Positions 50,396 to 57,882 of a stretch of 64,000 nucleotides of DNA are shown here, in pieces. Numbering within the stretch: the first letter of the stretch is position 1; each line of letters opens with the position of its first letter. The notes under the pieces were generated by a model. The model was given only the letters and a program-made list of their open reading frames with translations, was not told the origin of the DNA and made no database searches. The position numbers were made by a program, and so were the translations under genes. The stretch is from positions 11,407 to 75,406 of the forward strand of contig JAVBNH010000004.1 of NCBI GenBank assembly GCA_031551635.1. The letters run 5' to 3'. The stretch comes from JAVBNH01 sp031551635 (GTDB lineage: Bacteria > Bacillota > Clostridia > Oscillospirales > Acutalibacteraceae).

Positions 50396-50629
50396 ATGGA
50401 AGATAAAAATAAAGAAAAGTTTATTCAGCTTGGTTTAAACATTGCCTTTTACCGAAAGCGCAAGGGTCTGACACAAGAAAAGCTTGCTGAAATTGTCGGC
50501 TTAAGCAGAAATCATATAAGTAAAATTGAAGCAATGAACATAAACAGCTCACTCTCTCTGGATGCGCTGTTCGATATTGCGGAAGCTTTAGATATAAGTG
50601 CAGAGAGACTGCTGGAGATAAGGGACTAA
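50396..50629 (+). CDS. Small XRE-family HTH regulator
   Basis: A 77-residue single-domain HTH protein: LGLNIAFYRKRKGLTQEKLA, then VGLSRNHISKIEAMNI and a LDALFDIAEALDISAERLLE end. GAGGTG lies before the ATG. It is the only plus-strand gene in this cluster and is divergent from the AbrB-like gene, with about 130 bases between them. The tandem heptamer array begins 24 bases after its stop. Confidence 0.88.
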   Translation: MEDKNKEKFIQLGLNIAFYRKRKGLTQEKLAEIVGLSRNHISKIEAMNINSSLSLDALFDIAEALDISAERLLEIRD

Positions 50630-50652
50630 AGAAAATAATGCTTGTTACCTCA

Positions 50653-50691
50653 CCCCTAGTCCCCAGTCCCTAGTCCCTAATCCCTAATCCC
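50653..50691 (-). repeat. Heptanucleotide tandem array 2, G-quadruplex candidate on the minus strand
   Basis: On the minus strand six runs of three or four G are separated by 3-4-base spacers: GGG-ATTA-GGG-ATTA-GGG-ACTA-GGG-ACT-GGGG-ACTA-GGGG. The 7-bp unit is GGGATTA or GGGACTA. It starts 3 bases beyond the stop codon of the minus-strand gene at 50694, so it lies in that gene's 3' untranslated region. Confidence 0.85.
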
Positions 50692-50693
50692 TA

Positions 50694-52802
50694 TCAATCA
50701 CTGATTAAGCCAAAATATTTCGCAAGCCAGTAGGACTGGAGGAAAATTGTCCCGTCCTCAAAGCGCATACTGTTGCCCCCGTCGGCACGGAAGGGGTTTC
50801 CGTCATATTTCTGGATATATTTCTCATCGTTCGGAAGCGGTGCGACAAGCTGCTTTCCTCCGCCGAAAATTTCCTGACCTCTGTCGTAAACAAGTTCAGG
50901 GCGCTTACTGTTCAGGCACTTCCAGTGCAAGAGGTCAAGCGGCAGCTCCTCGAGAGTCGCAACTGCATTTTCAATGTCGCAGTGCTCGTCGGTCAATACT
51001 CCGTAAAGCACGTTCCAGAGCGGGCAGCGTTCAATTCTCTGGCTTTCCCAGTGGTGATTTATTCCCATGAGATAATATTGCCTGATTTCAGGGTCTGTCT
51101 CATACATCAGCAAAGGTGTGACTGCCAAAAAGCCGAGATGGTCGTCAATATGCACAACATGAGCATCATTAATTCTGTATTGCAAACAATTTGCGGCAAA
51201 ACGCTGCTGCCTGATTAAACGAAGATATTCTGTTTGATATTTTTCGTCACCGGAAAAATGATAACAGGTCTTGAGGTATGAGAGCATTTCAAGAGAGTTA
51301 ATTCCGCGCTCCCAGAACCATTTATCGTCATAATTCAGCGCCTCAGGTGTCCAGTGTGCCCAGGTTGTCGGCTTGCCGTCATAGTCAACAAGGGTATAAT
51401 TATTCGCGATTATATAATCAAGCATCCCGCAGAGGACTTTTGATATTTCTTCTTTTTCTTTTTTATCAGCGCAATAATCGAAATAAAGAGCGAAGCCGTA
51501 ATAATGACCTGTCGTCTCATCGCTGGAGGTTTCGCATTTCCACTCAAGGTCACCCATGTCATCGGTGGTATGGAACCATTCATGATGCCCGTTTCCGTAG
51601 CCCCTTTCACCCGGGCGTCGATATGCCCTGACGACAAAACCTTCAATGCCGGAAACTTTGAAAAGACGCAGAAGGGCTTTCATAGAGCGTCTTGCGAGCT
51701 CAAGGGCTTCCTTATCCTTTGTAGCGGCGTAACGCATTACCTGGCAAGCCATATAACTGGCAGTCCATAAGCCGTCATTGTCGGACACCTCGACCGCGCC
51801 GCTCTCGACATTGCCGTGCTCGGAGAGGTTTCGAATGGTAACAAAGCCCGCGTCGCGTACATTATATTTTTCAGTCATAGCCTGATAATAATCGGCTTTC
51901 TCGCGAAGAGTCATCATTTTTGTCGTAATAAGACTGACACCTTTATTTGTTCCGACTAGAATTAAAGAGCTGTCCTCGTTAGCCGCGACTGCTGTGACCT
52001 CCTCGTCGGGAATCCATCTCTCGAAGCCGATAAATTTTTTCTTTGTTCCGTCAAGGACATAAAGACCGATTTTTGTACCTATGTATTTCGCGCCGTCACC
52101 CGATATAAAAATCTTTGTGACCTCAGCCTTCGGGAAGGCTTCAATATCCTTTGATGTCAGCCAGAAGCCCTTTGAATCATATAAGCAGAGCCCTTCCTCG
52201 GTGCCGCACCAGATATAATTCGCTTTGTCCTTAGCCATTGACGCAATTGTGTTTGTCGGCATTCCGGATATTTCGGGATTTATCCCTGACCAGCGCGGGC
52301 GTTTGCCGTGAAGAGCCATCAGCATCAAGGGATTCGAGACAAAAACATCACCCTCGCCGCATGCCGCCATGCAAAGAGCGTTGCCGCCGTCAACCTCGCT
52401 GTAATGCTCAAAGCCCTCACCGTTGAAGGTATAGACAGAATCAACCGTGCACAGCCAAGTTGTGCCTTGCAAATCTGTGTCAATTGCAACAGCCTCGGAA
52501 TCGATTTCCTGTGAGTAAACAGCCTTGTCATTCTTGATTTTGTAAAGAGTTTCGCCGCAGCCGCACCAGACAAAACCGTCTTTGTCAGCATGAAGCATTG
52601 AAATTCTGCCTTTCGCGAAATCGAGAGCGGTCATTTTTTTGCCGTCAAAGCAGTTAAGCCCTGCCGCGCTTCCGATATACGCCCTGCCGTTCACGCTTAT
52701 AGCGGCAGCGGTGATTTCATCACTCAGCAGACCTTTCTCAGTGTTAAAAAACTCTCTGGTTTTCTGCGGCGATTTGCCGACATTCAATGTGTACCTTGCC
52801 AT
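50694..52802 (-). CDS. Reg_prop propeller plus alpha/alpha-toroid protein, paralogue 2
   Basis: A 702-residue protein with a beta-propeller N-terminal half (about residues 25-300, repeats such as NGRAYIGSAAGLNCFDGKK, DGFVWCGCGETLYKIK, ANYIWCGTEEGLCLYDSKG, DGAKYIGTKIGLYVLDG) and a helical C-terminal half. Conserved blocks shared with the 591-residue protein at 14105 are VSDNDGLWTASY, CETSSDETTGHYYGFALY, DYDGKPTTWAHWTPEALN and the terminal LQSYWLAKYFG. The SSDE and DND blocks are candidate catalytic acids. No signal peptide or membrane helix is visible. It is in a cluster of carbohydrate-related genes. Function is unknown; glycan hydrolysis is inferred. Confidence 0.65.
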   Translation of the reverse strand: MARYTLNVGKSPQKTREFFNTEKGLLSDEITAAAISVNGRAYIGSAAGLNCFDGKKMTALDFAKGRISMLHADKDGFVWCGCGETLYKIKNDKAVYSQEIDSEAVAIDTDLQGTTWLCTVDSVYTFNGEGFEHYSEVDGGNALCMAACGEGDVFVSNPLMLMALHGKRPRWSGINPEISGMPTNTIASMAKDKANYIWCGTEEGLCLYDSKGFWLTSKDIEAFPKAEVTKIFISGDGAKYIGTKIGLYVLDGTKKKFIGFERWIPDEEVTAVAANEDSSLILVGTNKGVSLITTKMMTLREKADYYQAMTEKYNVRDAGFVTIRNLSEHGNVESGAVEVSDNDGLWTASYMACQVMRYAATKDKEALELARRSMKALLRLFKVSGIEGFVVRAYRRPGERGYGNGHHEWFHTTDDMGDLEWKCETSSDETTGHYYGFALYFDYCADKKEKEEISKVLCGMLDYIIANNYTLVDYDGKPTTWAHWTPEALNYDDKWFWERGINSLEMLSYLKTCYHFSGDEKYQTEYLRLIRQQRFAANCLQYRINDAHVVHIDDHLGFLAVTPLLMYETDPEIRQYYLMGINHHWESQRIERCPLWNVLYGVLTDEHCDIENAVATLEELPLDLLHWKCLNSKRPELVYDRGQEIFGGGKQLVAPLPNDEKYIQKYDGNPFRADGGNSMRFEDGTIFLQSYWLAKYFGLISD

Positions 52803-52813
52803 TTCATTTCTCC

Positions 52814-53014
52814 TTAAGATTTATTTTGTGTTCTGAAATTATCAGCTTCTGATAAAAATTTTTCAAGCGGCATATCTGCATAAAGTGTTTTTTGCCATTC
52901 AGTATAATCAAAAGGTTCGCGGAGAAGAAGCGTGATAAACCTTTCAGCATCAACCAAACCTAGATGCTCCGCCAAAATTTTCATTCCTTCGTTTTTAATC
53001 ATTGTGTCATTCAT
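52814..53014 (-). CDS. 66-residue conserved small protein
   Basis: A small acidic protein with the pattern MKILAEHLGLVDAERFITLL then REPFDYTEWQKTLYADMPLE, which I recall as a widespread short family of unknown function, sometimes next to toxin-type genes. Its ATG lies 1 base after the stop of the GH4 gene (TAA-T-ATG), so translation is coupled. It is 11 bases before the 702-residue gene. Function unknown. Confidence 0.55.
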   Translation of the reverse strand: MNDTMIKNEGMKILAEHLGLVDAERFITLLLREPFDYTEWQKTLYADMPLEKFLSEADNFRTQNKS

Positions 53015-53015
53015 A

Positions 53016-54293
53016 TTAATTAAATTGCGGTAAATATGTCTTATGCGCTTGTTTCATCTCCTCGTAGCACTTCTTCCCCGCCTCAAAATCACCTATAAGC
53101 GGGTGGAGCATCAAGGCGTTGTGCGCCGCAGTGTCGTCGCCGTTCATGCCGGCTGTAACCGCAAGCTTTTCATATGCCTTTACTATTCGAGTCAGGGCGA
53201 TAATATGCTCATTTTTTTCGGGGTTGATATTTATCGGTCTTGCGCCGTTTTTGCCGACAATCGCAGGTATTTCTACAATATCATCATCCGCGAGAAAGTC
53301 GAGTGTACCCTGATTTTTTATATTTACAACATGCATGTCGCCCTTGTCATTAGCTATTGAATCAATGAGCGAAACAGCGGCAAGTGAATATTTATGCCCG
53401 CCCCTCATATCAAGCAGGGCAGGTTTTTCAACTATTGTTTCGTCTGCGTAAAGCTTGAGCAAGTCCTCCTCAATCTCCATGCAGATTTCCGCGCGGCTCT
53501 CTTCCTGCTCTTTCAGGTAACGAAGTTTTTCATTGCGGCTGTAATAGTATTGAAGGTATGAGCAGGGGTAAGCTTTGACAGCCTTCAGGCAGTCCATATC
53601 AAAGCCGTCGTCATGGATATTTTTCATGACCTCGGGCGCAAAGCCGTCATTAAAAAGCCTGTCGATAAGCTCAATGCTGTCTTTTTTAACAGAGGTAATC
53701 CAAGAAAGGTGATTGAGACCGTAATAAATTATTTCCGCGTCATCACCGGCAACGGATTTAACGTCGCTGTACATATTAATCGGATTGTTGCAAAGCCCTA
53801 TGCTGTTGACTTTAGTGTGGTTCTGTAGAAATTCGGAGATGATGCCTGAGGGATTGGTAAAATTTATTAGCCATGCCTGAGGGCATATTTTTTCAATAGC
53901 GTCCGCGATATTTTTCATCACGGGAATAGTTCTCAGCGCCTTAAAAAAACCGCCGATTCCGGTTGTTTCCTGACCGATAAGGTCATATTTCAGCGGAATA
54001 GTCTCATCAAGATGCCGCGCGGGAAGCTTGCCGACTCGAATTTGAGTGACAACAAAATCCGCGCCTGAGAGAGACGCCTCAAGGTCATCGGTCATAATGA
54101 CCTCGCAGTCTATACCGGCGTTTTTAAGCTGGCGGACGCACAAATTGCCGACAATCGTGCGTTTTCTCTCATCGATATCCATAAGCACAAGCCTTTTCAG
54201 CTTGAGTGATGACTGTTGTTTAATAAATCCGTCCACAAGCTCCGGGCAATAAGTGCTCCCTGAGCCTATTACAGTAACATTAATTTCCTTCAT
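53016..54293 (-). CDS. GH4-family 6-phospho-glycosidase
   Basis: A 425-residue NAD- and Mn-dependent glycosidase of family 4. The dinucleotide-binding fold VIGSGSTYCPELVDGF, the DDLEASLSGADFVVTQIRVG strand, the QETTGIGGFF block, and INFTNPSGIISE followed by IGLCNNPIN are typical; the GLCNxPI signature points to 6-phospho-beta-glucosidase rather than alpha-galactosidase (which has CHS). GLNHLSWI contains the metal histidine. Intracellular, acting on sugars phosphorylated during uptake or by the nearby kinase. AAAGGGG precedes ATG. Confidence 0.92.
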   Translation of the reverse strand: MKEINVTVIGSGSTYCPELVDGFIKQQSSLKLKRLVLMDIDERKRTIVGNLCVRQLKNAGIDCEVIMTDDLEASLSGADFVVTQIRVGKLPARHLDETIPLKYDLIGQETTGIGGFFKALRTIPVMKNIADAIEKICPQAWLINFTNPSGIISEFLQNHTKVNSIGLCNNPINMYSDVKSVAGDDAEIIYYGLNHLSWITSVKKDSIELIDRLFNDGFAPEVMKNIHDDGFDMDCLKAVKAYPCSYLQYYYSRNEKLRYLKEQEESRAEICMEIEEDLLKLYADETIVEKPALLDMRGGHKYSLAAVSLIDSIANDKGDMHVVNIKNQGTLDFLADDDIVEIPAIVGKNGARPININPEKNEHIIALTRIVKAYEKLAVTAGMNGDDTAAHNALMLHPLIGDFEAGKKCYEEMKQAHKTYLPQFN

Positions 54294-54311
54294 AAGTTAA
54301 CCCCTTTAAAT

Positions 54312-55133
54312 CTATTTTAATAAATCAGCCGGATTCTCAAGAATTTTCTTTACAGCATTTAAAAAATGTCCTGCGTAAGCCCCATCCATAACCCTATGGT
54401 CGAAGGAAAGCGAGACAGGCATTATATCCCTTTCGACAATCTCGCTGTCAATTTTTTTCAGTACCTTAGTTATCTCGCAAATAGCAATTCCGCCGACAAC
54501 CGGCTGGGCAATTGACAATGCGCCGCCCGCGACATGAAATGAGCCGAAATTTGAAATAGGAAAATTACCGTAATGGTCATTCGCAAGCTTGAGCTTCATA
54601 TTCCGGTTTATCCTTCTGCCCATACGCATAACGAATTTAACCATATCCTGATTGATGTATTTCGCGAAATCCATCGCTCTCGCGCCACCCAGACGCTCTG
54701 CGATACTTATGAGAAACAGTGCGAATTCTCCGCGCCCCTCGCGAATATCCTTCAGCTGTGCATCGCTCTCGCGTACAATGTCAAAAAGGCTTTTTTCGTC
54801 CGCTTTTCTTATAATGATATATTCGACATGATTGCCGACCTCGACCGGCACATTAATGATAACATCCTTATTAGGGACTATATCGCGTCCGTTATAGAAG
54901 CTGAACATCAGCGGATATGCTCTCAGTGAATCCGCGACAGCCTTCATCACCATATGTGTGAAGGTTACATGGGGATTGCCTTCTATGCTGTTAAGATGCT
55001 TGCGATATGCCAGCAAATCGGTCACATTCGCGTTAATATTCATATTAACTGACGGAACCATTAGCTTCATATCAAACTTATCCATCTGAAACAATCTGAA
55101 AATCGAGTCAATCTGCTCCATCGCATATTTCAC
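54312..55133 (-). CDS. Orphan E2-like (2-oxoacid dehydrogenase acyltransferase) domain protein
   Basis: A 273-residue protein that is only the catalytic domain of lipoate-dependent acyltransferases: no lipoyl domain or E1-binding domain. The chloramphenicol-acetyltransferase-type active site is SLSFDHRVMDGAYAGHF (H-x3-D-G); FTHMVMKAVADSLRAYPLMF and GGIAICEITKVLK also match. Its start is GTG with GAGGT 8 bases upstream. Without an E1/E3 complex nearby it may be a free acyltransferase, possibly acetylating an amino sugar. It is between GH4 and the kinase on one strand, so it is likely part of the cluster. Confidence 0.82.
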   Translation of the reverse strand: MKYAMEQIDSIFRLFQMDKFDMKLMVPSVNMNINANVTDLLAYRKHLNSIEGNPHVTFTHMVMKAVADSLRAYPLMFSFYNGRDIVPNKDVIINVPVEVGNHVEYIIIRKADEKSLFDIVRESDAQLKDIREGRGEFALFLISIAERLGGARAMDFAKYINQDMVKFVMRMGRRINRNMKLKLANDHYGNFPISNFGSFHVAGGALSIAQPVVGGIAICEITKVLKKIDSEIVERDIMPVSLSFDHRVMDGAYAGHFLNAVKKILENPADLLK

Positions 55134-55165
55134 ATCAATTTACCTCAAATATAGAAATATCAAAA

Positions 55166-55214
55166 ATCTAGAATCCAGAATCCAGTATCTAGCATCCAGT
55201 ATCCAGCATCCAGT
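55166..55214. repeat. Heptanucleotide tandem array 3
   Basis: Seven consecutive 7-bp units: ATCTAGA, ATCCAGA, ATCCAGT, ATCTAGC, ATCCAGT, ATCCAGC, ATCCAGT. The array crosses the 3' end of the minus-strand kinase gene and supplies its last codons (NWMLDTGC and the TAG stop). Confidence 0.9.
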
Positions 55215-56130
55215 TAATGCATCCAGTCACCGGCGCATCCTTCAGAATTATGAAATTCATCCTTCTGCCGCTTTTCTCTGCTGCTTTTTGCTTCAGCTTT
55301 TCAATATAAATATCGCTCGGGAGCTTAGTATGTATGGAGCCCGATAGAACAACATCTATTACGTCAATGTCAAACTTTTGAATTCTTGTGTGCGCGGCGA
55401 TAAAATCGGCGCCACGCTCAGCCATCTCATCAATGACTGTCAAAACGACTTCATCACCTGTCGCCGCGGCTTCAAAGAAAATATCAATAAGAGTCCTGAT
55501 GCTCTTTTCCATGGCAATCGCTTCAATAACAGCGATCGTTCCGAGTAGGGCATCTCGTTCCGGCTCAATATCAAAATTTTTGCAAAACAGCTCAGTAATG
55601 AGTGACTTGTGCTTTTTAAGACAAATTTCGTCAAAAACAAGCCTGAAAGCCCGTGTAGCTATCCAATGACCGTTACCCTCGTCGCCGGACATCTCGCCAA
55701 AACCGCCTATTTGCAACAGCTCTCCTCTGCTGTCAACAGAGTTACAACAGGTGCCTGTTCCGCAGTTATAGCCAATGCCGATACCGCTGGGGCTGCCAGC
55801 CTTTGTAACTATAAAGCCATCGTTATATATTGAGTAATTCTCAAGTCCTCTGTCGTCAAGCTCCTCGCAAATTGCCTCGTGCTGGTAAGGATGGTCTATG
55901 CCTGCAAGCCCCATCAGAGTGTGAGATATATCGCAGAGGCTCAGCTTGTTTTCCTCGAGTAAAGCGTTGATTCCCTGCATAATAATACTAGCTGCTTCGT
56001 CAAAGCCTCCGGCGAGGTTTTCGTGATTTGTTCCGCCTTCGTAAACAGTGCTGATAATATTCTTCTTTTCATCAAAAAGCGCGAAAGCTGTTTTTGTTCC
56101 GCCGCCGTCAACACCTATATAATAGTTCAT
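55189..56130 (-). CDS. BadF/NagK-type sugar kinase (N-acetylglucosamine kinase-like)
   Basis: A 313-residue ASKHA-family ATPase of the BadF/BadG/BcrA/BcrD group, which includes GlcNAc kinases. YIGVDGGGTKTAFALFD is the phosphate-1 motif; GIGYNCGTGTCCNSVDSRG and GGFGEMSGDEGNGHWIATRA are the phosphate-2 and sugar loops. ATG 56130 (GGAG, 7 bases) or 56133 are both possible. Expected reaction: ATP-dependent phosphorylation of an amino sugar. The last eight residues and stop derive from tandem array 3. Confidence 0.85.
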   Translation of the reverse strand: MNYYIGVDGGGTKTAFALFDEKKNIISTVYEGGTNHENLAGGFDEAASIIMQGINALLEENKLSLCDISHTLMGLAGIDHPYQHEAICEELDDRGLENYSIYNDGFIVTKAGSPSGIGIGYNCGTGTCCNSVDSRGELLQIGGFGEMSGDEGNGHWIATRAFRLVFDEICLKKHKSLITELFCKNFDIEPERDALLGTIAVIEAIAMEKSIRTLIDIFFEAAATGDEVVLTVIDEMAERGADFIAAHTRIQKFDIDVIDVVLSGSIHTKLPSDIYIEKLKQKAAEKSGRRMNFIILKDAPVTGCINWMLDTGC

Positions 56131-56148
56131 CATCTAACTCCTATAATC

Positions 56149-57480
56149 TTATTTCGTAATGTTAAAAGCTTCGTTGCAAACGTCGTCAAGAGTATAAATC
56201 CCGCGGTGGAAGGGCTCGCGGTCAATCCACATACCGTTTGTAAAGTCGGGTACCGGAACCGGCGCGGAGCCCATTGCAATTGATTGCTCGGAGAGGGTTG
56301 TAATAGCCATCCAAACAGCCGAGTCATAGCAGTCTATAGGAGTGTTATGATTTTCGGCGACACTCTCGACAAAGGCGCTGAGAACGAGGTAATCCATTCC
56401 TCCGTGACCGGCCTTCACGCCCTCCTTTGTATATTTACTCCAAAGCGGGTGAGCATATGTTTCCCTATACTCGCTGAAATCGTCCCAGGCATGATCCCAG
56501 TCATGCTTTCCCGTTGACAAGCCCTCGATATAAATGCGGTTGCCGTCCTCCTGCCAGAGACCCTTTGTGCCCTGGACGCGACCGTTTCTTGAATACGGAC
56601 GCGGCAGACAGCAGTCATGAATAAGAAAAACCGTTTCGCCGTGGGCGCATTTAATCATTGTTGTAACTATGTCGCCCTGAGTGAAATCATAACCATACAG
56701 GTCATAATTCGCAGTCTTTTTATTGAGAATCCATTGATTTAGCCCCTTTGACTTCGATGCCATGGAGGTCAGAGAAACGAAACGGTTGCCCCTGTTAATT
56801 CCAAGCAGCTTTGCTATTGGACCCAATTGGTGAGTTGGATAAAGCTCGCCGTTTCTGTTCATAAAATTAAAAAGGCGCCCGTGAATATGCTCTCTCCCGA
56901 GGACTATTTCCTCACGTAAATCGTGCTGATAGCCGCCCTGACAATGCACAATTTCGCCGAATATGCCTTTTTTATTCATATTATAAACCGTCATCTCGTC
57001 CTGAGCGTAACAGCAGTTTTCAAGCAGCATGCAGCTTTTACCAGTCTCCTCGCTCACGCGCACCATCTGCCAGCATTCCTCAATCGAAGACGCGCCGCCG
57101 ACCTCAAAGGCTACATGCAGCCCTGCTTTCATACCATCTATTGCAATTCTCGCGTGAGTAATCCAGGTTGTGCAGATAACAAGCGCGTCAAGGTTGTCTT
57201 TTTCTTTCTCAAGCATTTCCTTATAATCAATATATCCGTGAATCTCATAATCACATTCAGGTGCGCTCTCAACAATACCAATGCCGTTTTCCATACGCTC
57301 CGCGACCTTGTCGCAAACGGCGGGAACCACTACATTTTCAATTTGCAGCAAAAGGCTGAGCATACCGCTGCCCCTTCCGCTCAGACCTATAAAGCCGATT
57401 CTGGTTTTACCCTTAAATTTATCCTTTTCCTTATCTTTTTCTTTATCTTTGAAAATCAATATAAACACCCCGACAATCAT
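56149..57480 (-). CDS. GH109-like Gfo/Idh/MocA oxidoreductase
   Basis: A 443-residue NAD-dependent protein. After a lysine/aspartate-rich N-terminus (KDKEKDKEKDKFKGK, about residues 11-25) comes the Rossmann motif IGFIGLSGRGSGML and the family blocks VVPAVCDKVAERM, HARIAIDGMKAGLHVAFE, QGGYQHDLREEIV and THQLGPIAKLLGINRGNRF. The last two are typical of GH109 alpha-N-acetylgalactosaminidases, which use NAD for an elimination-based hydrolysis. The exact start is uncertain: a TTG at 57459 with GGGGTG 6 bases before it may be the true start. It is the first gene of the minus-strand catabolic run. Confidence 0.87.
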   Translation of the reverse strand: MIVGVFILIFKDKEKDKEKDKFKGKTRIGFIGLSGRGSGMLSLLLQIENVVVPAVCDKVAERMENGIGIVESAPECDYEIHGYIDYKEMLEKEKDNLDALVICTTWITHARIAIDGMKAGLHVAFEVGGASSIEECWQMVRVSEETGKSCMLLENCCYAQDEMTVYNMNKKGIFGEIVHCQGGYQHDLREEIVLGREHIHGRLFNFMNRNGELYPTHQLGPIAKLLGINRGNRFVSLTSMASKSKGLNQWILNKKTANYDLYGYDFTQGDIVTTMIKCAHGETVFLIHDCCLPRPYSRNGRVQGTKGLWQEDGNRIYIEGLSTGKHDWDHAWDDFSEYRETYAHPLWSKYTKEGVKAGHGGMDYLVLSAFVESVAENHNTPIDCYDSAVWMAITTLSEQSIAMGSAPVPVPDFTNGMWIDREPFHRGIYTLDDVCNEAFNITK

Positions 57481-57622
57481 TACTTGACCATAATCTTAGA
57501 TATTATATCACAATTTTACTGTAATTTCCATATATATTAATGAATTATCCATGTAGATTTTTTTCTGTTTTTTATGTGCAAAACAGAAAAAGTAAATGAA
57601 TGGATGAAAATAACAAAAGTGG
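57481..57622. other. Intergenic region before the SatP-type gene, left part
   Basis: AT-rich, no convincing reading frame. The minus-strand promoter for the catabolic run is expected here but I could not identify one confidently. Confidence 0.5.
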
Positions 57623-57651
57623 TTGACAAACATCATTTGTTCGGGTATACT
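57623..57651 (+). promoter_or_regulatory. Promoter for the SatP-type gene
   Basis: TTGACA (57623-57628), 17-base spacer, TATACT (57646-57651). It lies about 230 bases upstream of the probable start codon, giving a long leader. Confidence 0.75.
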
Positions 57652-57726
57652 GACTTAAACTCAAAAGAAATAAAGGTTGTGCCTAATGAATAAATCAGCA
57701 TTTGCTATTCGAATTATACTAATTAA

Positions 57727-57839
57727 AGAGTCTCTTGACTCTCTATTTGTATTGTTTGAAAACTGCATTTGTTGATTTCAGGATGTGTACAATTAATATT
57801 TTGTATATAATTATCCTTCGGAATTAACAGTTACGAAGG
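57727..57839 (+). promoter_or_regulatory. Structured leader upstream of the SatP-type gene
   Basis: Two hairpins: AGAGTC/GACTCT with a TCTT loop at 57727-57742, and CCTTCG/CGAAGG at 57815-57839. The right arm of the second is also part of an AAGGG ribosome site ahead of a TTG at 57850, so it could mask it. A candidate regulatory leader; class unknown. Confidence 0.35.
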
Positions 57840-57882
57840 GTGATTTTTTTTGAGTAAAAAAAGAAAAAGGGAGATTTTTTTC

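Noticed and set aside
56923..57540. 205-residue plus-strand frame opposite the GH109-like gene
   Set aside because: Antisense shadow without motif or ribosome site.
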